Position numbers and translations under genes: made by a program. Positions 42,345-50,430 of a stretch of 64,000 nucleotides of DNA are shown here, piece by piece. The stretch is from positions 1 through 64,000 of the forward strand of contig CAMTMK010000001.1 in assembly GCA_947073645.1 (NCBI GenBank), read 5' to 3'. Below the pieces are notes generated by a model that saw only the letters and a list, made by a program, of their open reading frames with translations, was not told the origin of the DNA and did not search any database. The stretch's first letter is position 1; every line of letters begins with the position of its first letter. This DNA is from an uncultured bacterium (GTDB lineage: Bacteria > Cyanobacteriota > Vampirovibrionia > Gastranaerophilales > Gastranaerophilaceae).

Positions 42345-44093
42345 TCAAGATATAGCTCTTATCATTTCTTGAGCTTCTTCACATTCAGGAAATGTTTCAA
42401 CAATTTTATCAAGAGTTTCAAGCGCTTCGTCTTGTTTGCCTAATTTCTCATAACATTTTGCCGAACACAAAAGCAAATTAATATTCAACGGACTCTGTTC
42501 CAATAAATGCTTAAAAATCCCATTTGCCTGTTCATATTCACCAAGTTCAAAATAGCACATTCCAAGCATATGTTCAGTATCAGAAGCTTTTTCCAATTCA
42601 TATGATTTTATGTAATACATTTTTGCATCTTCATAATCCTTTTGAAGATATTTAATTTTACCTGCAATAAAGTACATAAAACCGTCATCAGTAACCATAT
42701 TTAAAACTTTTTCAATCATTGAATAAGCTGTGTCCAAATCTCCTAAAAGCATTTTATTTAAAGCGCAAAATCCGATTGCTTCATAGTTATCGGAACAAAT
42801 CGCAAGAGCTTTTTCATAATACTCATCAGCTTTTTTGAAATCAGTTGTTGCATGAAGAAAGTTTGCATACTCAAACAATACACCAAAATTATTCGGGTCA
42901 GCTTTCAAACCTTTTTGGAATTCATCTTCAGCATAATCAAACAGACGTTTACTCAAATAAAGAACACCTAAATCCTTATGAGCCGGTGCAAATTCAGGAT
43001 TAAGCTCAATAACTTTTTTCAAAATCTTTTCTGCTTTATCACTATCATTTGTTTTTGAACAAATATGTGCAAATTCGTAATAAATTTCATGAGAAACATT
43101 TCCTTGGCGGATAATTTTTTCATAAAGTTCTTTAGCATTAAGCAGTTTACCAACTTTAATATAAATATTTGCAAGTTTTCTTGACATTGAAACCGATTTA
43201 GGATTCAAAAGCACCAAATGCGCAAGAATTGCAATCGCACTAGCATACTCTCCGACTGCATCATAACAGCAGGCAAGATTATATTGGAAATTAGGTTTTT
43301 CAGGATTATGAGAAGCAAGAGTTTTATAATGTGTAATAGCATCTCTCAACTGATTTGATTTAACTTCCGAAAGCGCAAGAGCTGTAAGATAATTATCCTG
43401 CGGATCAAGAACATATGCTTTTTTAAAGAACACACAAGCTTCTTCGTGTTTATTCTGCATTTGCAAAATTGATGCAATGTTAAAATAAGTAATTGAATTA
43501 TCAGGATTATGTTCGCTTGCCTTCAAGAAAGTGTGATAAGCCTTATCCAAATCTCCCGTTGAAACATAACAAGTACCCAGATTATTATAAAGCTGAGAAT
43601 GTTCGGGGTTAAGTTCAAGAGCTTTTTCAAAAAACTCAAGCGCCTTTGCAAAATCTTTCAACGCCATACAAGCAGTTCCTGCAATATAATAAACCGTATA
43701 ATCATCAGTTACATAATCCAAAGCTCTTTGTGCAGTTTCAACAGCTTTTTGAGGTTCTTGATTTTTAACATATACAACCGCAAGATTTTTATATGCATCA
43801 CAATACCCGCTGCGCATTCTCAAAACTTCTTCATAAGCGGCTATTGCATGGAGAAAATCATCTTGATTATCATAACAATTCGCAAGATAAAACCAGCTTG
43901 TTGCATCGTCATTATATTTTACAACTGTTTCAAAAACTCCCTGCCCTTCTTTATACTCGCCAAGATTTACATGGCAAAGTCCCAAAAGTTTTAGGGCTTC
44001 AATATTTTTTTCGTCTTTATCTAAAATCTTTAATAATTCTTGTTTAGCAATTGCGAATTCTTTGTTGTTTATAAGCTCATTAATCTTTTCCAT
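42345..44093 (-). CDS. Cytosolic TPR-repeat protein (582 aa)
   Basis: Starts at MEKINELINNKEFAIAKQEL (ATG 44093). No signal peptide; about 16 TPR units cover the whole chain, e.g. DFAKALEFFEKALELNPEHS and DKAEKILKKVIELNPEFAPA. Probably a protein-interaction scaffold in the cytosol. No Shine-Dalgarno: the -10 box is 7 bases before the ATG. Lies 51 bases downstream of nothing on its own strand, so it is a separate unit from the prepilin D gene that follows it. Confidence 0.85.
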   Translation of the reverse strand: MEKINELINNKEFAIAKQELLKILDKDEKNIEALKLLGLCHVNLGEYKEGQGVFETVVKYNDDATSWFYLANCYDNQDDFLHAIAAYEEVLRMRSGYCDAYKNLAVVYVKNQEPQKAVETAQRALDYVTDDYTVYYIAGTACMALKDFAKALEFFEKALELNPEHSQLYNNLGTCYVSTGDLDKAYHTFLKASEHNPDNSITYFNIASILQMQNKHEEACVFFKKAYVLDPQDNYLTALALSEVKSNQLRDAITHYKTLASHNPEKPNFQYNLACCYDAVGEYASAIAILAHLVLLNPKSVSMSRKLANIYIKVGKLLNAKELYEKIIRQGNVSHEIYYEFAHICSKTNDSDKAEKILKKVIELNPEFAPAHKDLGVLYLSKRLFDYAEDEFQKGLKADPNNFGVLFEYANFLHATTDFKKADEYYEKALAICSDNYEAIGFCALNKMLLGDLDTAYSMIEKVLNMVTDDGFMYFIAGKIKYLQKDYEDAKMYYIKSYELEKASDTEHMLGMCYFELGEYEQANGIFKHLLEQSPLNINLLLCSAKCYEKLGKQDEALETLDKIVETFPECEEAQEMIRAIS

Positions 44094-44100
44094 AGTCAGA

Positions 44101-44128
44101 ATTATAGCACATACTTTACAGATTTCAA
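44101..44128 (-). promoter_or_regulatory. Leaderless promoter of the 582-residue TPR gene
   Basis: -35 TTGAAA (44128-44123), 16 bases, -10 TATAAT (44106-44101), 7 bases, ATG at 44093. Confidence 0.65.
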
Positions 44129-44210
44129 ACACACGTGATATAATATTATATGCCTTTTGAAATTCACTAGATTTTTGTCCTTATAAAATTTCTACTGAAA
44201 GGATAAAATA

Positions 44211-44909
44211 ATGGGAAAATCTTCAAAATATCCCGGCTATTCGACCGGAACAATTAAAGTAAACGGGCAGACAAAAGCCTCTACATACAAATCAGGGAAT
44301 AACGTAGTAACAAATTATAATATGTCTGATGCTGAAAAACGTGCCTATGATTACGCTCAAAACTCATTTGCAAATGCACTGCCGTCAATCAACGTGTTTG
44401 ATGATGACACACGTAAAAATCTTCAATCACAGTTAGACGCATATACACTGCAAGGACAAAAAATGGTTAACAGCATTTACACTCCGATGTTAAATGACTT
44501 AAAAACAGATGTTGCTTCACGTTTCGGAAACTTTGATAATTCTGTATTTATGGACAGTTTAAATGCAATTGAATCTAACCGCGCTGATGCAATAAACAAT
44601 CTTGCACAAGACATAACTGCAAAACGCTCTGAGCTTATCAACAATGAATTATCCCAAAGATATTCATACCTGAATTTTTTACAAGATATTCAAAATCAAA
44701 CTAACTCAAATATCTTGAATTTTGCAAACAGTTCGCAAGCAAACAGCAACTCAGGCAATAGCTATAACGCACAGGCTTATGCAGCAAATCGTTCCTCAAA
44801 CAGCGGACTTGGTGCATATGCAAACCTTGCATCAGGAGTATTAAGCACAATGGGACCTTATGGTATGGCAGCATCTGCAGCCTTACAGGTTGCCAAAAAT
44901 TATATGTAA
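44211..44909 (+). CDS. Hypothetical protein, possibly phage-derived (232 aa)
   Basis: Not firmly recognised. GAAAGGA ribosome site. The N-terminus is strand-like (YSTGTIKVNGQTKASTYKSG), the middle (~45-170) long helices rich in Asn/Gln/Asp (DDDTRKNLQSQLDAYTLQGQ), and the C-terminus an Ala/Ser/Gly-rich tail with GLGAYANLASGVLSTMGPYG. The build recalls phage virion-associated proteins, but no phage genes lie nearby and this is only a resemblance. Own terminator. Confidence 0.62.
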   Translation: MGKSSKYPGYSTGTIKVNGQTKASTYKSGNNVVTNYNMSDAEKRAYDYAQNSFANALPSINVFDDDTRKNLQSQLDAYTLQGQKMVNSIYTPMLNDLKTDVASRFGNFDNSVFMDSLNAIESNRADAINNLAQDITAKRSELINNELSQRYSYLNFLQDIQNQTNSNILNFANSSQANSNSGNSYNAQAYAANRSSNSGLGAYANLASGVLSTMGPYGMAASAALQVAKNYM

Positions 44910-44910
44910 T

Positions 44911-44937
44911 AAAAAAGGGCTTTAAAAAGCCCTTTTT
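44911..44937 (+). terminator. Terminator containing the mnmE -35 region
   Basis: AAAAAAGGGCTTT-AAAA-AGCCCTTTTTT. The mnmE -35 hexamer TTTAAA (44921-44926) lies in its loop and stem. Confidence 0.85.
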
Positions 44938-44948
44938 TGGTATATAAT
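44921..44948 (+). promoter_or_regulatory. Leaderless promoter of mnmE
   Basis: -35 TTTAAA (44921-44926), 16 bases, -10 TATAAT (44943-44948), 6 bases, ATG at 44955. No Shine-Dalgarno. Confidence 0.62.
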
Positions 44949-44954
44949 AAACTT

Positions 44955-46289
44955 ATGAATATTATTCAGGAATTTGACACAATAACAGCAATTGCAACTC
45001 CAATAGGCACAGGCGGAGTTGGCGTAATCCGTATTTCGGGCGACAAAAGTTTTGAAATAATTGATAAAATTTATTCAAAACATAACCTTGAAGCGGGAAA
45101 AATTTCTCATGGCTGGATTATTGACAACAACAAAAAAATTGATGAAGTAATCATACTTCCATTTAAAAATCCTAACAGCTATACTGGCGAAGATGTCATA
45201 GAAATTCACTGCCATGGCGGGATAAATGTTGTGCGCAATATTCTTGATATAATTTTGAAAAATGGGGCAAGAATGGCTGAACGCGGAGAATTTACTAAAC
45301 GCGCATTCTTAAATAAAAAACTTGACCTGTCGCAAGCGGAAGCAGTTGCAGACATAATTCATGCAAAAACAAAAGACTTTGCAAAACACTCGGCAAAAAA
45401 TCTTTCAGGTGTATTGGGCGCAAAAATCAAAGAAATAAGAGATGATATTTTTAATGTTTTATCAAAAATCATTGCAGGAATTGATTTTCCGGAAGATGTT
45501 GCAGAGCCTGAATATGAATATATTATTGAAGAATTTGAAAAATCAATCTCAAAAATTGACAATATTTTAGCCGGAGCAAACTCATCAAACATAATGCGTC
45601 AGGGTATTAAAATTGCAATAGTCGGCAAACCTAATGTCGGTAAATCATCATTATTTAATACTTTATTGAATGTTGAGCGTGCAATTGTAACCGATATTGC
45701 AGGTACAACACGCGATGTTTTGACAGAAACACTGGATTGGGATGTTGCAATTACTCTTATAGATACAGCAGGTATCCGCGATGGTGAAGAAGTCGGAAAA
45801 GTTGAAGAAATAGGTATAGAATTCTCAAAACAATCAGCAGATGAAGCAGACCTCGTATTATTCCTATATGATGCATCGCGCGGAATGAATGAAGATGATA
45901 AAGTTATTTTAGAACTTATAAAAGACAAAAATCATATTATTATCGCAAACAAAGCTGACTTAGCAGAAAAACGCGAAATTGACACATTTTATCTTTCAAC
46001 CGTAACAAAAGAAGGGTTAGATGAGCTTAAAACTAAAATCAAACAAACTGCATACAATTTCTCACTTGAAGATACCGAATTTGTAACCAACAACCGTCAG
46101 CAAGACTGTCTTACAAAATGCCGTGAAAGCTTATTACAAGCCCTCAACGCTGCAAAAATCAATGAACTTCAAGACCTTATTTCAATTGATTTAAAATCAG
46201 CACTTCTATACCTTGATGAGATTACGGGTGAAGTGATTACAGATGATATTCTAAACAACATTTTTGACCATTTTTGTATCGGAAAATAA
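44955..46289 (+). CDS. mnmE: tRNA uridine-5-carboxymethylaminomethyl modification GTPase
   Basis: 444 residues from the ATG at 44955; MNIIQEFDTITAIATPIGTG is the family start, and an upstream TTG adds only unrelated residues. N-terminal folate-binding domain, helical domain, then the G domain with P-loop GKPNVGKSS, TAGTTRD, DTAGIRD and NKAD. The chain ends in the catalytic CIGK. With MnmG it modifies wobble U34 of tRNAs. The stop abuts the convergent gene at 46290. Confidence 0.97.
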   Translation: MNIIQEFDTITAIATPIGTGGVGVIRISGDKSFEIIDKIYSKHNLEAGKISHGWIIDNNKKIDEVIILPFKNPNSYTGEDVIEIHCHGGINVVRNILDIILKNGARMAERGEFTKRAFLNKKLDLSQAEAVADIIHAKTKDFAKHSAKNLSGVLGAKIKEIRDDIFNVLSKIIAGIDFPEDVAEPEYEYIIEEFEKSISKIDNILAGANSSNIMRQGIKIAIVGKPNVGKSSLFNTLLNVERAIVTDIAGTTRDVLTETLDWDVAITLIDTAGIRDGEEVGKVEEIGIEFSKQSADEADLVLFLYDASRGMNEDDKVILELIKDKNHIIIANKADLAEKREIDTFYLSTVTKEGLDELKTKIKQTAYNFSLEDTEFVTNNRQQDCLTKCRESLLQALNAAKINELQDLISIDLKSALLYLDEITGEVITDDILNNIFDHFCIGK

Positions 46290-47844
46290 TTAAAAAAGCA
46301 TTGTGTTTTCGTTTATTTCGCCAATACAAATTTTCTGCGCCAGTTCATTATATAAAAATTTGCCGTAAAGAGGTACAAGTTCGTCGCAGTTAAAATCAGG
46401 ACCCATATACGGGAAAACCACCGAAGTTGTCAAATGCGATTTAGTCGCTTTATCAAAAACAATAGTTAAATTCTTAGACTTAATTTTAAATTCAGGCAAA
46501 AGTTTTCCGCATATAAATTTATCATCCCTGTTTTTTATTTCTGCAATTCTTTCCAATTCACGTTTCCCGGCATTTATCGCAACTGATGGTGCAAAAACAA
46601 TATTTTTATTTTTCGAACCAGTGTCGGAAAGTTCTATATAGGGAAAAACTTCCTCTTTCATTGATAAACCACTGAGAACACAATCGTCGACTACAACTGC
46701 TACTGCATTTTTAGGCAGACTTTCTACCTCATCAGCCCTTGATAAATAATCCTCAGAAAGAAATACATATTTAGGATTTTCAATATGATTAACCTTTGTG
46801 TATACATAATTTGCAGGCATAAAACTTTTTGTAACGGAAGGAATTATAAAATAAACATCATCCATAGTTTTCCCATGTTCTTTGAGGTATTCAAGCAATT
46901 GCTTATGAATATTATGAAAATATTTACCATATTGTTTTGGTGTAACAACTGTCAAAGTTCTGTCCAAAAATTTTAAAATATCTTTTTGCGCATCAGGTTT
47001 ATTATTTGAAATTTCATTTATCACAGATTTAAACTCATCCTTTGACGGCATAATAGGGTTTAAATTATCAGCAATTTTTTCAGGCGTACATATATTAACA
47101 TGTTTTATAACCTCGATTTGCCCCCCTCCCGAAAGTATTTTCATATTTTTATAGTTTTCGCCGTTTAAAACATAACGAATGTTATAACTCAAATTTTTAT
47201 CGTTATGTTTTTGGAATTTCTGCGCCTTTTTTATCACATCAATAGTGTAATTTTCAAAACTCTTTTCCTGATTAAAAAAATTATAACCATTTTCAAAATT
47301 ATCAAAATATAATAACTTAAAATCAAACTCCTTTATATAATCAAAAAAATTCTTTCTGCCTTTCGCATCCATATTTTTTACAGTATTAATCAAGTTGGAA
47401 TCAACCATTATTGCATTGTTTTCCCCCTTAATACGCAAATTTTTACCGCATATATATGACATAACATTTGAAACAGGTATACTTTCACTCATATATTCAT
47501 ACGGCAAAGCTGTTATAGAACATATCTCCCTATAACTTAGTGCACTTTCTATATCTTGCAAACTTTTATAACTTGAATACTGACTTAAAAGCCCCATTGC
47601 ATAATAAACACTATCAAGCCCGACTCCCGTTTTTTTGGAAACATTATTGGCTTGTTTTACAATATCTTGCGGAGTTACAACCCCCATTGATTTTTCAAGT
47701 TTTGAATAAAAAATATCACATTCTTTATCAAAATCAAACGAAGATTTTTCAAATCTGTCAGGACGACTAACAAACTGATTTCGCTCTGTTTTTTTTGACA
47801 GAAGTAAATATAGGTTTATATGTTTGAATTGCACCTACTCTCAT
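46290..47844 (-). CDS. Phosphoribosyltransferase-like protein, probable frameshift at an A8 tract
   Basis: Main frame 46290-47834 (514 residues from a GTG without a ribosome site). Residues ~385-400 read AVAVVVDDCVLSGLSMKEEV, close to the PRPP-binding loop VVVDDxxxxG(G/A)(S/T) of type I phosphoribosyltransferases. The rest is not recognised. An ATG at 47844 opens a different frame (MRVGAIQTYKPIFTSVKKN) and enters a run of eight A (minus strand, ~47791). With seven A this N-terminus joins the main frame smoothly (SVKKTERNQFVSRPDRFEKS). So the gene is frameshifted, phase-variable, slippage-dependent or mis-sequenced here. Confidence 0.65.
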
Positions 47845-47878
47845 ATGCTACATATAAAACCAGTAAAAATAAATTTTG

Positions 47879-48184
47879 CTAGTACTGAAAATACCTGTCA
47901 AAATCTACATCATCAAAACTGCAAAGAAGTTTATAAACTTCATCATCCTCATCCATTCTTTGAAAAGAATAGTTGTCAAATTTCCAATATTTCGGATTAA
48001 TGCCTTTTACCCTTATTATCCCGGCATCTTTTAAAATAACAAGTTTTTTCTTGACAATATCAAGCGGTAGTTCTACCATCTTGGCAAGCTCTACAGCAGT
48101 AACCCATTCTTCCCCCGAACTTTTTTCGGGCGTCATAAACATAAGTTCAAGTCCTACCTTTTTTAACTCATTATCTTCGCACAT
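47879..48184 (-). CDS. Putative winged-helix small protein (101 aa)
   Basis: Residues ~25-65 (EEWVTAVELAKMVELPLDIV-KKKLVILKDAGIIRV) have the pattern of a winged helix: two short helices, a recognition helix, then a strand with K/N/P loop. The C-terminal part is acidic and aromatic (DEDDEVYKLLCSFDDVDFDR). It could be a DNA-binding regulator of its neighbours, but the target is unknown. No clear Shine-Dalgarno. Located between hydF and the phosphoribosyltransferase-like gene, all leftward. Confidence 0.6.
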   Translation of the reverse strand: MCEDNELKKVGLELMFMTPEKSSGEEWVTAVELAKMVELPLDIVKKKLVILKDAGIIRVKGINPKYWKFDNYSFQRMDEDDEVYKLLCSFDDVDFDRYFQY

Positions 48185-48218
48185 ATATATATATTAATGC
48201 CAAACAAAAAATTTTTTA

Positions 48219-49385
48219 TCATATTTTTGTATTAAATATTTTGACCGCTCTAGGCAAAATTCCCAAACAATAAGAAATTACAACACCGTAATTTGTAATC
48301 GGCACACCAGCCTTACCTGCCAGAAGAATTCTAGACAAAACCTCACGTCTGTTGGTCATACACGCTCCGCAATGGATTATAAGCTTATAATCTTTAATAT
48401 CAGGAAAATCATGTCCCGCATAATTGTGAATAACAAGATTTTTTCCTGTTTTTTTGCGGAGAAGGTTAGGTATCTTAACCCTTCCAATATCATCCTCAAT
48501 GGCGTGATGCGTACAACTTTCTAAAATAAGAACCAAATCCCCGTCTTGAAGCCTATCAATCGCCTGCGCACCTTTTACAAATTCGTCCAAATCACCTTTT
48601 AATCGAGCAAACAAAATCGAAAAAGATGTCAAAGGAATTGCCTCAGGCACAATTTCACTAACTTTTTTAAACGCCTGACTATCGGTAATTACAAGTGAAG
48701 GCTGAGTTTTTAAATTATCCAAAGCCTGCTTCAATTCAGTTTCCTTAACCACATACGTCAAACATTCACTATCCAGCAAATCCCTTATAGTCTGAACCTG
48801 CGGTAAAATAATCCTTCCTTTAGGTGCTTCTTTATCAATAGGTATAACAAGAATTACAGTACTTTTCGGTTCAACCAAATCCCCCGCAATCTTTGGAGAA
48901 TTAACAAACTCGTCAGGCAAAAGTTTTACAAGTGCTTCTTTGAACTTAAACACTAACTGTTCGTCATCTTTGACCGATGTATAAAGTGCATCCTTATCAA
49001 GTACAGGTTTTGCAATATCACATTTGTTAACTACAATCAGATATGGAATTTTTAACTCGTCAAGTTTTTGAATAAGCTCATTTTCATAATCGCCCAAACC
49101 CCTGTTATCACAAACGATTACCCCAACATCAGTACGGTTCAAAACCTTCATTGTTTTTTCAATACGCTGTTCGCCAAGTTCGGATTTATCGTCCAAACCA
49201 GCTGTATCAAGGAAAGTTACTGGTCCGACAGGCAAAAGTTCCATAGATTTTTCAACAACATCGGTCGTAGTTCCCGCAATATCAGAAACAATAGAGATTT
49301 CCTGATTAGTAATTCTATTTAAAAGTGACGATTTTCCAACATTTGTTCTGCCGAAAACCCCAATATGCAAACGCATTGATTTCAT
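48219..49385 (-). CDS. hydF: [FeFe] hydrogenase maturation GTPase HydF
   Basis: 388 residues. N-terminal GTPase domain: GRTNVGKSSLLNRI (P-loop), DIAGTTTD, DTAGLDD, NKCD. Middle dimerisation domain. C-terminal cluster domain with H338, C339, C342 (HCGACM) and C373 (SYCLG), the ligands for the [4Fe-4S] cluster. HydF is the scaffold that receives the di-iron subcluster made by HydE and HydG and delivers it to the hydrogenase. HydE and HydG are not in the window. AGGAG site 6 bases before the ATG. The hydrogenases lie 3-7 kb away on the other strand. Confidence 0.95.
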   Translation of the reverse strand: MKSMRLHIGVFGRTNVGKSSLLNRITNQEISIVSDIAGTTTDVVEKSMELLPVGPVTFLDTAGLDDKSELGEQRIEKTMKVLNRTDVGVIVCDNRGLGDYENELIQKLDELKIPYLIVVNKCDIAKPVLDKDALYTSVKDDEQLVFKFKEALVKLLPDEFVNSPKIAGDLVEPKSTVILVIPIDKEAPKGRIILPQVQTIRDLLDSECLTYVVKETELKQALDNLKTQPSLVITDSQAFKKVSEIVPEAIPLTSFSILFARLKGDLDEFVKGAQAIDRLQDGDLVLILESCTHHAIEDDIGRVKIPNLLRKKTGKNLVIHNYAGHDFPDIKDYKLIIHCGACMTNRREVLSRILLAGKAGVPITNYGVVISYCLGILPRAVKIFNTKI

Positions 49386-49397
49386 ATAAAGCTCCTA

Positions 49398-49423
49398 CTA
49401 AAAAAGGGTCTTTCGACCCTTTT
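49398..49423 (-). terminator. rpsO terminator
   Basis: Minus strand AAAAGGGTC-GAAA-GACCCTTTTTT between rpsO and hydF. Confidence 0.85.
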
Positions 49424-49431
49424 AAAACTTC

Positions 49432-49501
49432 TTGATTGCTCGCGTTTAACGGGTCTACCGCCGTCGCCTTCGCGTCGCCGTGCGCCCTCAGCTCACAATC
49501 G
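49432..49501. repeat. GC-rich intergenic element after rpsO
   Basis: About 70 bases with far higher G+C than the AT-rich surroundings, directly after the rpsO stop. Minus-strand ends are GATTG and CAATC; inside is a direct repeat of GGCGACG. It shares the CGCGAGCAA word with a GC-rich in-frame insert in purB (51582-51642). Function unknown. Confidence 0.5.
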
Positions 49502-49765
49502 CTATCCGCGGATACCGAGTTTTTTAATCAATTCTCTGTATTCGTCAAGATTTTGAGATTTCAAATAAGAAAGTAATCTCTTTCTTTTACCAACCATCAT
49601 CAAAAGACCTCTTTTAGTAGCGAAATCTTTTTTGTTAGATTTAAGGTGTTCAGTAAGTTCAGAGATTTTTTTGCTCATCATAGCAACTTGAACAGCTGTA
49701 GAACCAGTGTCTTTTTCGTTTTTGCCGTAAGCTTTAATAATTTCTTGTTTGTTTTTTAAGTTCAT
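49502..49765 (-). CDS. rpsO: 30S ribosomal protein S15
   Basis: 87 residues, full length for S15 (~89). [20 protein letters not shown] start, [20 protein letters not shown] and the [18 protein letters not shown] signature with the 16S rRNA-binding helices. The ATG at 49765 has AAAGGAAA upstream; a longer reading frame runs into untranslated leader. Followed by the GC-rich element and a terminator. Confidence 0.97.
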   Translation of the reverse strand: MNLKNKQEIIKAYGKNEKDTGSTAVQVAMMSKKISELTEHLKSNKKDFATKRGLLMMVGKRKRLLSYLKSQNLDEYRELIKKLGIRG

Positions 49766-49785
49766 TGTAATTTCCTTTACTTGTT

Positions 49786-49809
49786 GAGTGATTATTGGCG
49801 TAAGCACTC
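49786..49809 (-). promoter_or_regulatory. Possible rpsO leader hairpin
   Basis: GAGTG and CACTC arms separated by 14 bases, ~20 bases before the rpsO ribosome site. S15 often represses its own mRNA through such leaders, but the fold here is short and does not match a known class clearly. Confidence 0.3.
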
Positions 49810-49864
49810 TACAAACTGCATGATAATATATAAAGGAAAAAATGCAAGTAAGATGTTAAATTTT

Positions 49865-50335
49865 CTAAACTATTCTGTGAGTTTGATAATTAGCAGTCTG
49901 CAATGCCGAAATAAATGCACTATATGCTTCACTTACTGATTTAGCTGATTTATTATAAATTCCTTGATCATAAAAAGAATTTTTCTCATTCATAGCAGTC
50001 AATAAATCATTATTTGACGAAACACCATATTTTGAGAACAAAGCATTATTAACAGAAGTTTGCTCTCCTAACAATGCTTTATATTGTGCTTCAAGTTCCT
50101 GATAATTGGCAATTAAAGCTTCAGATTGAACCTTATGTTTATCATAAGCTTCCATTCTCATATTAAAAAATGCTTCAGCAGGATTAAATGTAAATTTCGG
50201 ATTATTTTTTGCAAAAGTAAAAGCCGACTGAGTTCCCAATTGAGCTGACATAAAATTTTCATATGAACCATACTGAGCTTTTAACTCAGGCATTTTTTCA
50301 AATTGTTCTTTTGAAACATATCCGACTTTAGTCAT
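49865..50335 (-). CDS. Hypothetical helical protein (156 aa)
   Basis: Not recognised. Start ATG with AGAGAGG upstream. Begins MTKVGYVSKEQFEKMPELKA; residues ~80-115 (NYQELEAQYKALLGEQTSVN) suggest a coiled coil. No signal peptide, membrane helix or cysteine. The motif YGSYENFMSAQLGTQSAFTF is Tyr/Phe-rich. Single-gene unit between rpsO and purB. Confidence 0.66.
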   Translation of the reverse strand: MTKVGYVSKEQFEKMPELKAQYGSYENFMSAQLGTQSAFTFAKNNPKFTFNPAEAFFNMRMEAYDKHKVQSEALIANYQELEAQYKALLGEQTSVNNALFSKYGVSSNNDLLTAMNEKNSFYDQGIYNKSAKSVSEAYSAFISALQTANYQTHRIV

Positions 50336-50430
50336 AATTATCCTCTCTTAGTCTTGAAGCTACATATATATAAAGTATTTACTTTGTAAATAATTGCCTT
50401 TTTTGTAAAGTTTTGTGATAAGATAAAAAT

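Noticed and set aside
47110-47130. Another phase-variation tract in the phosphoribosyltransferase-like gene (CCCCCCTCCC)
   Set aside because: The run is interrupted by T and is read in frame as Gly-Gly-Gly inside an otherwise continuous protein; it is not placed after a start codon.
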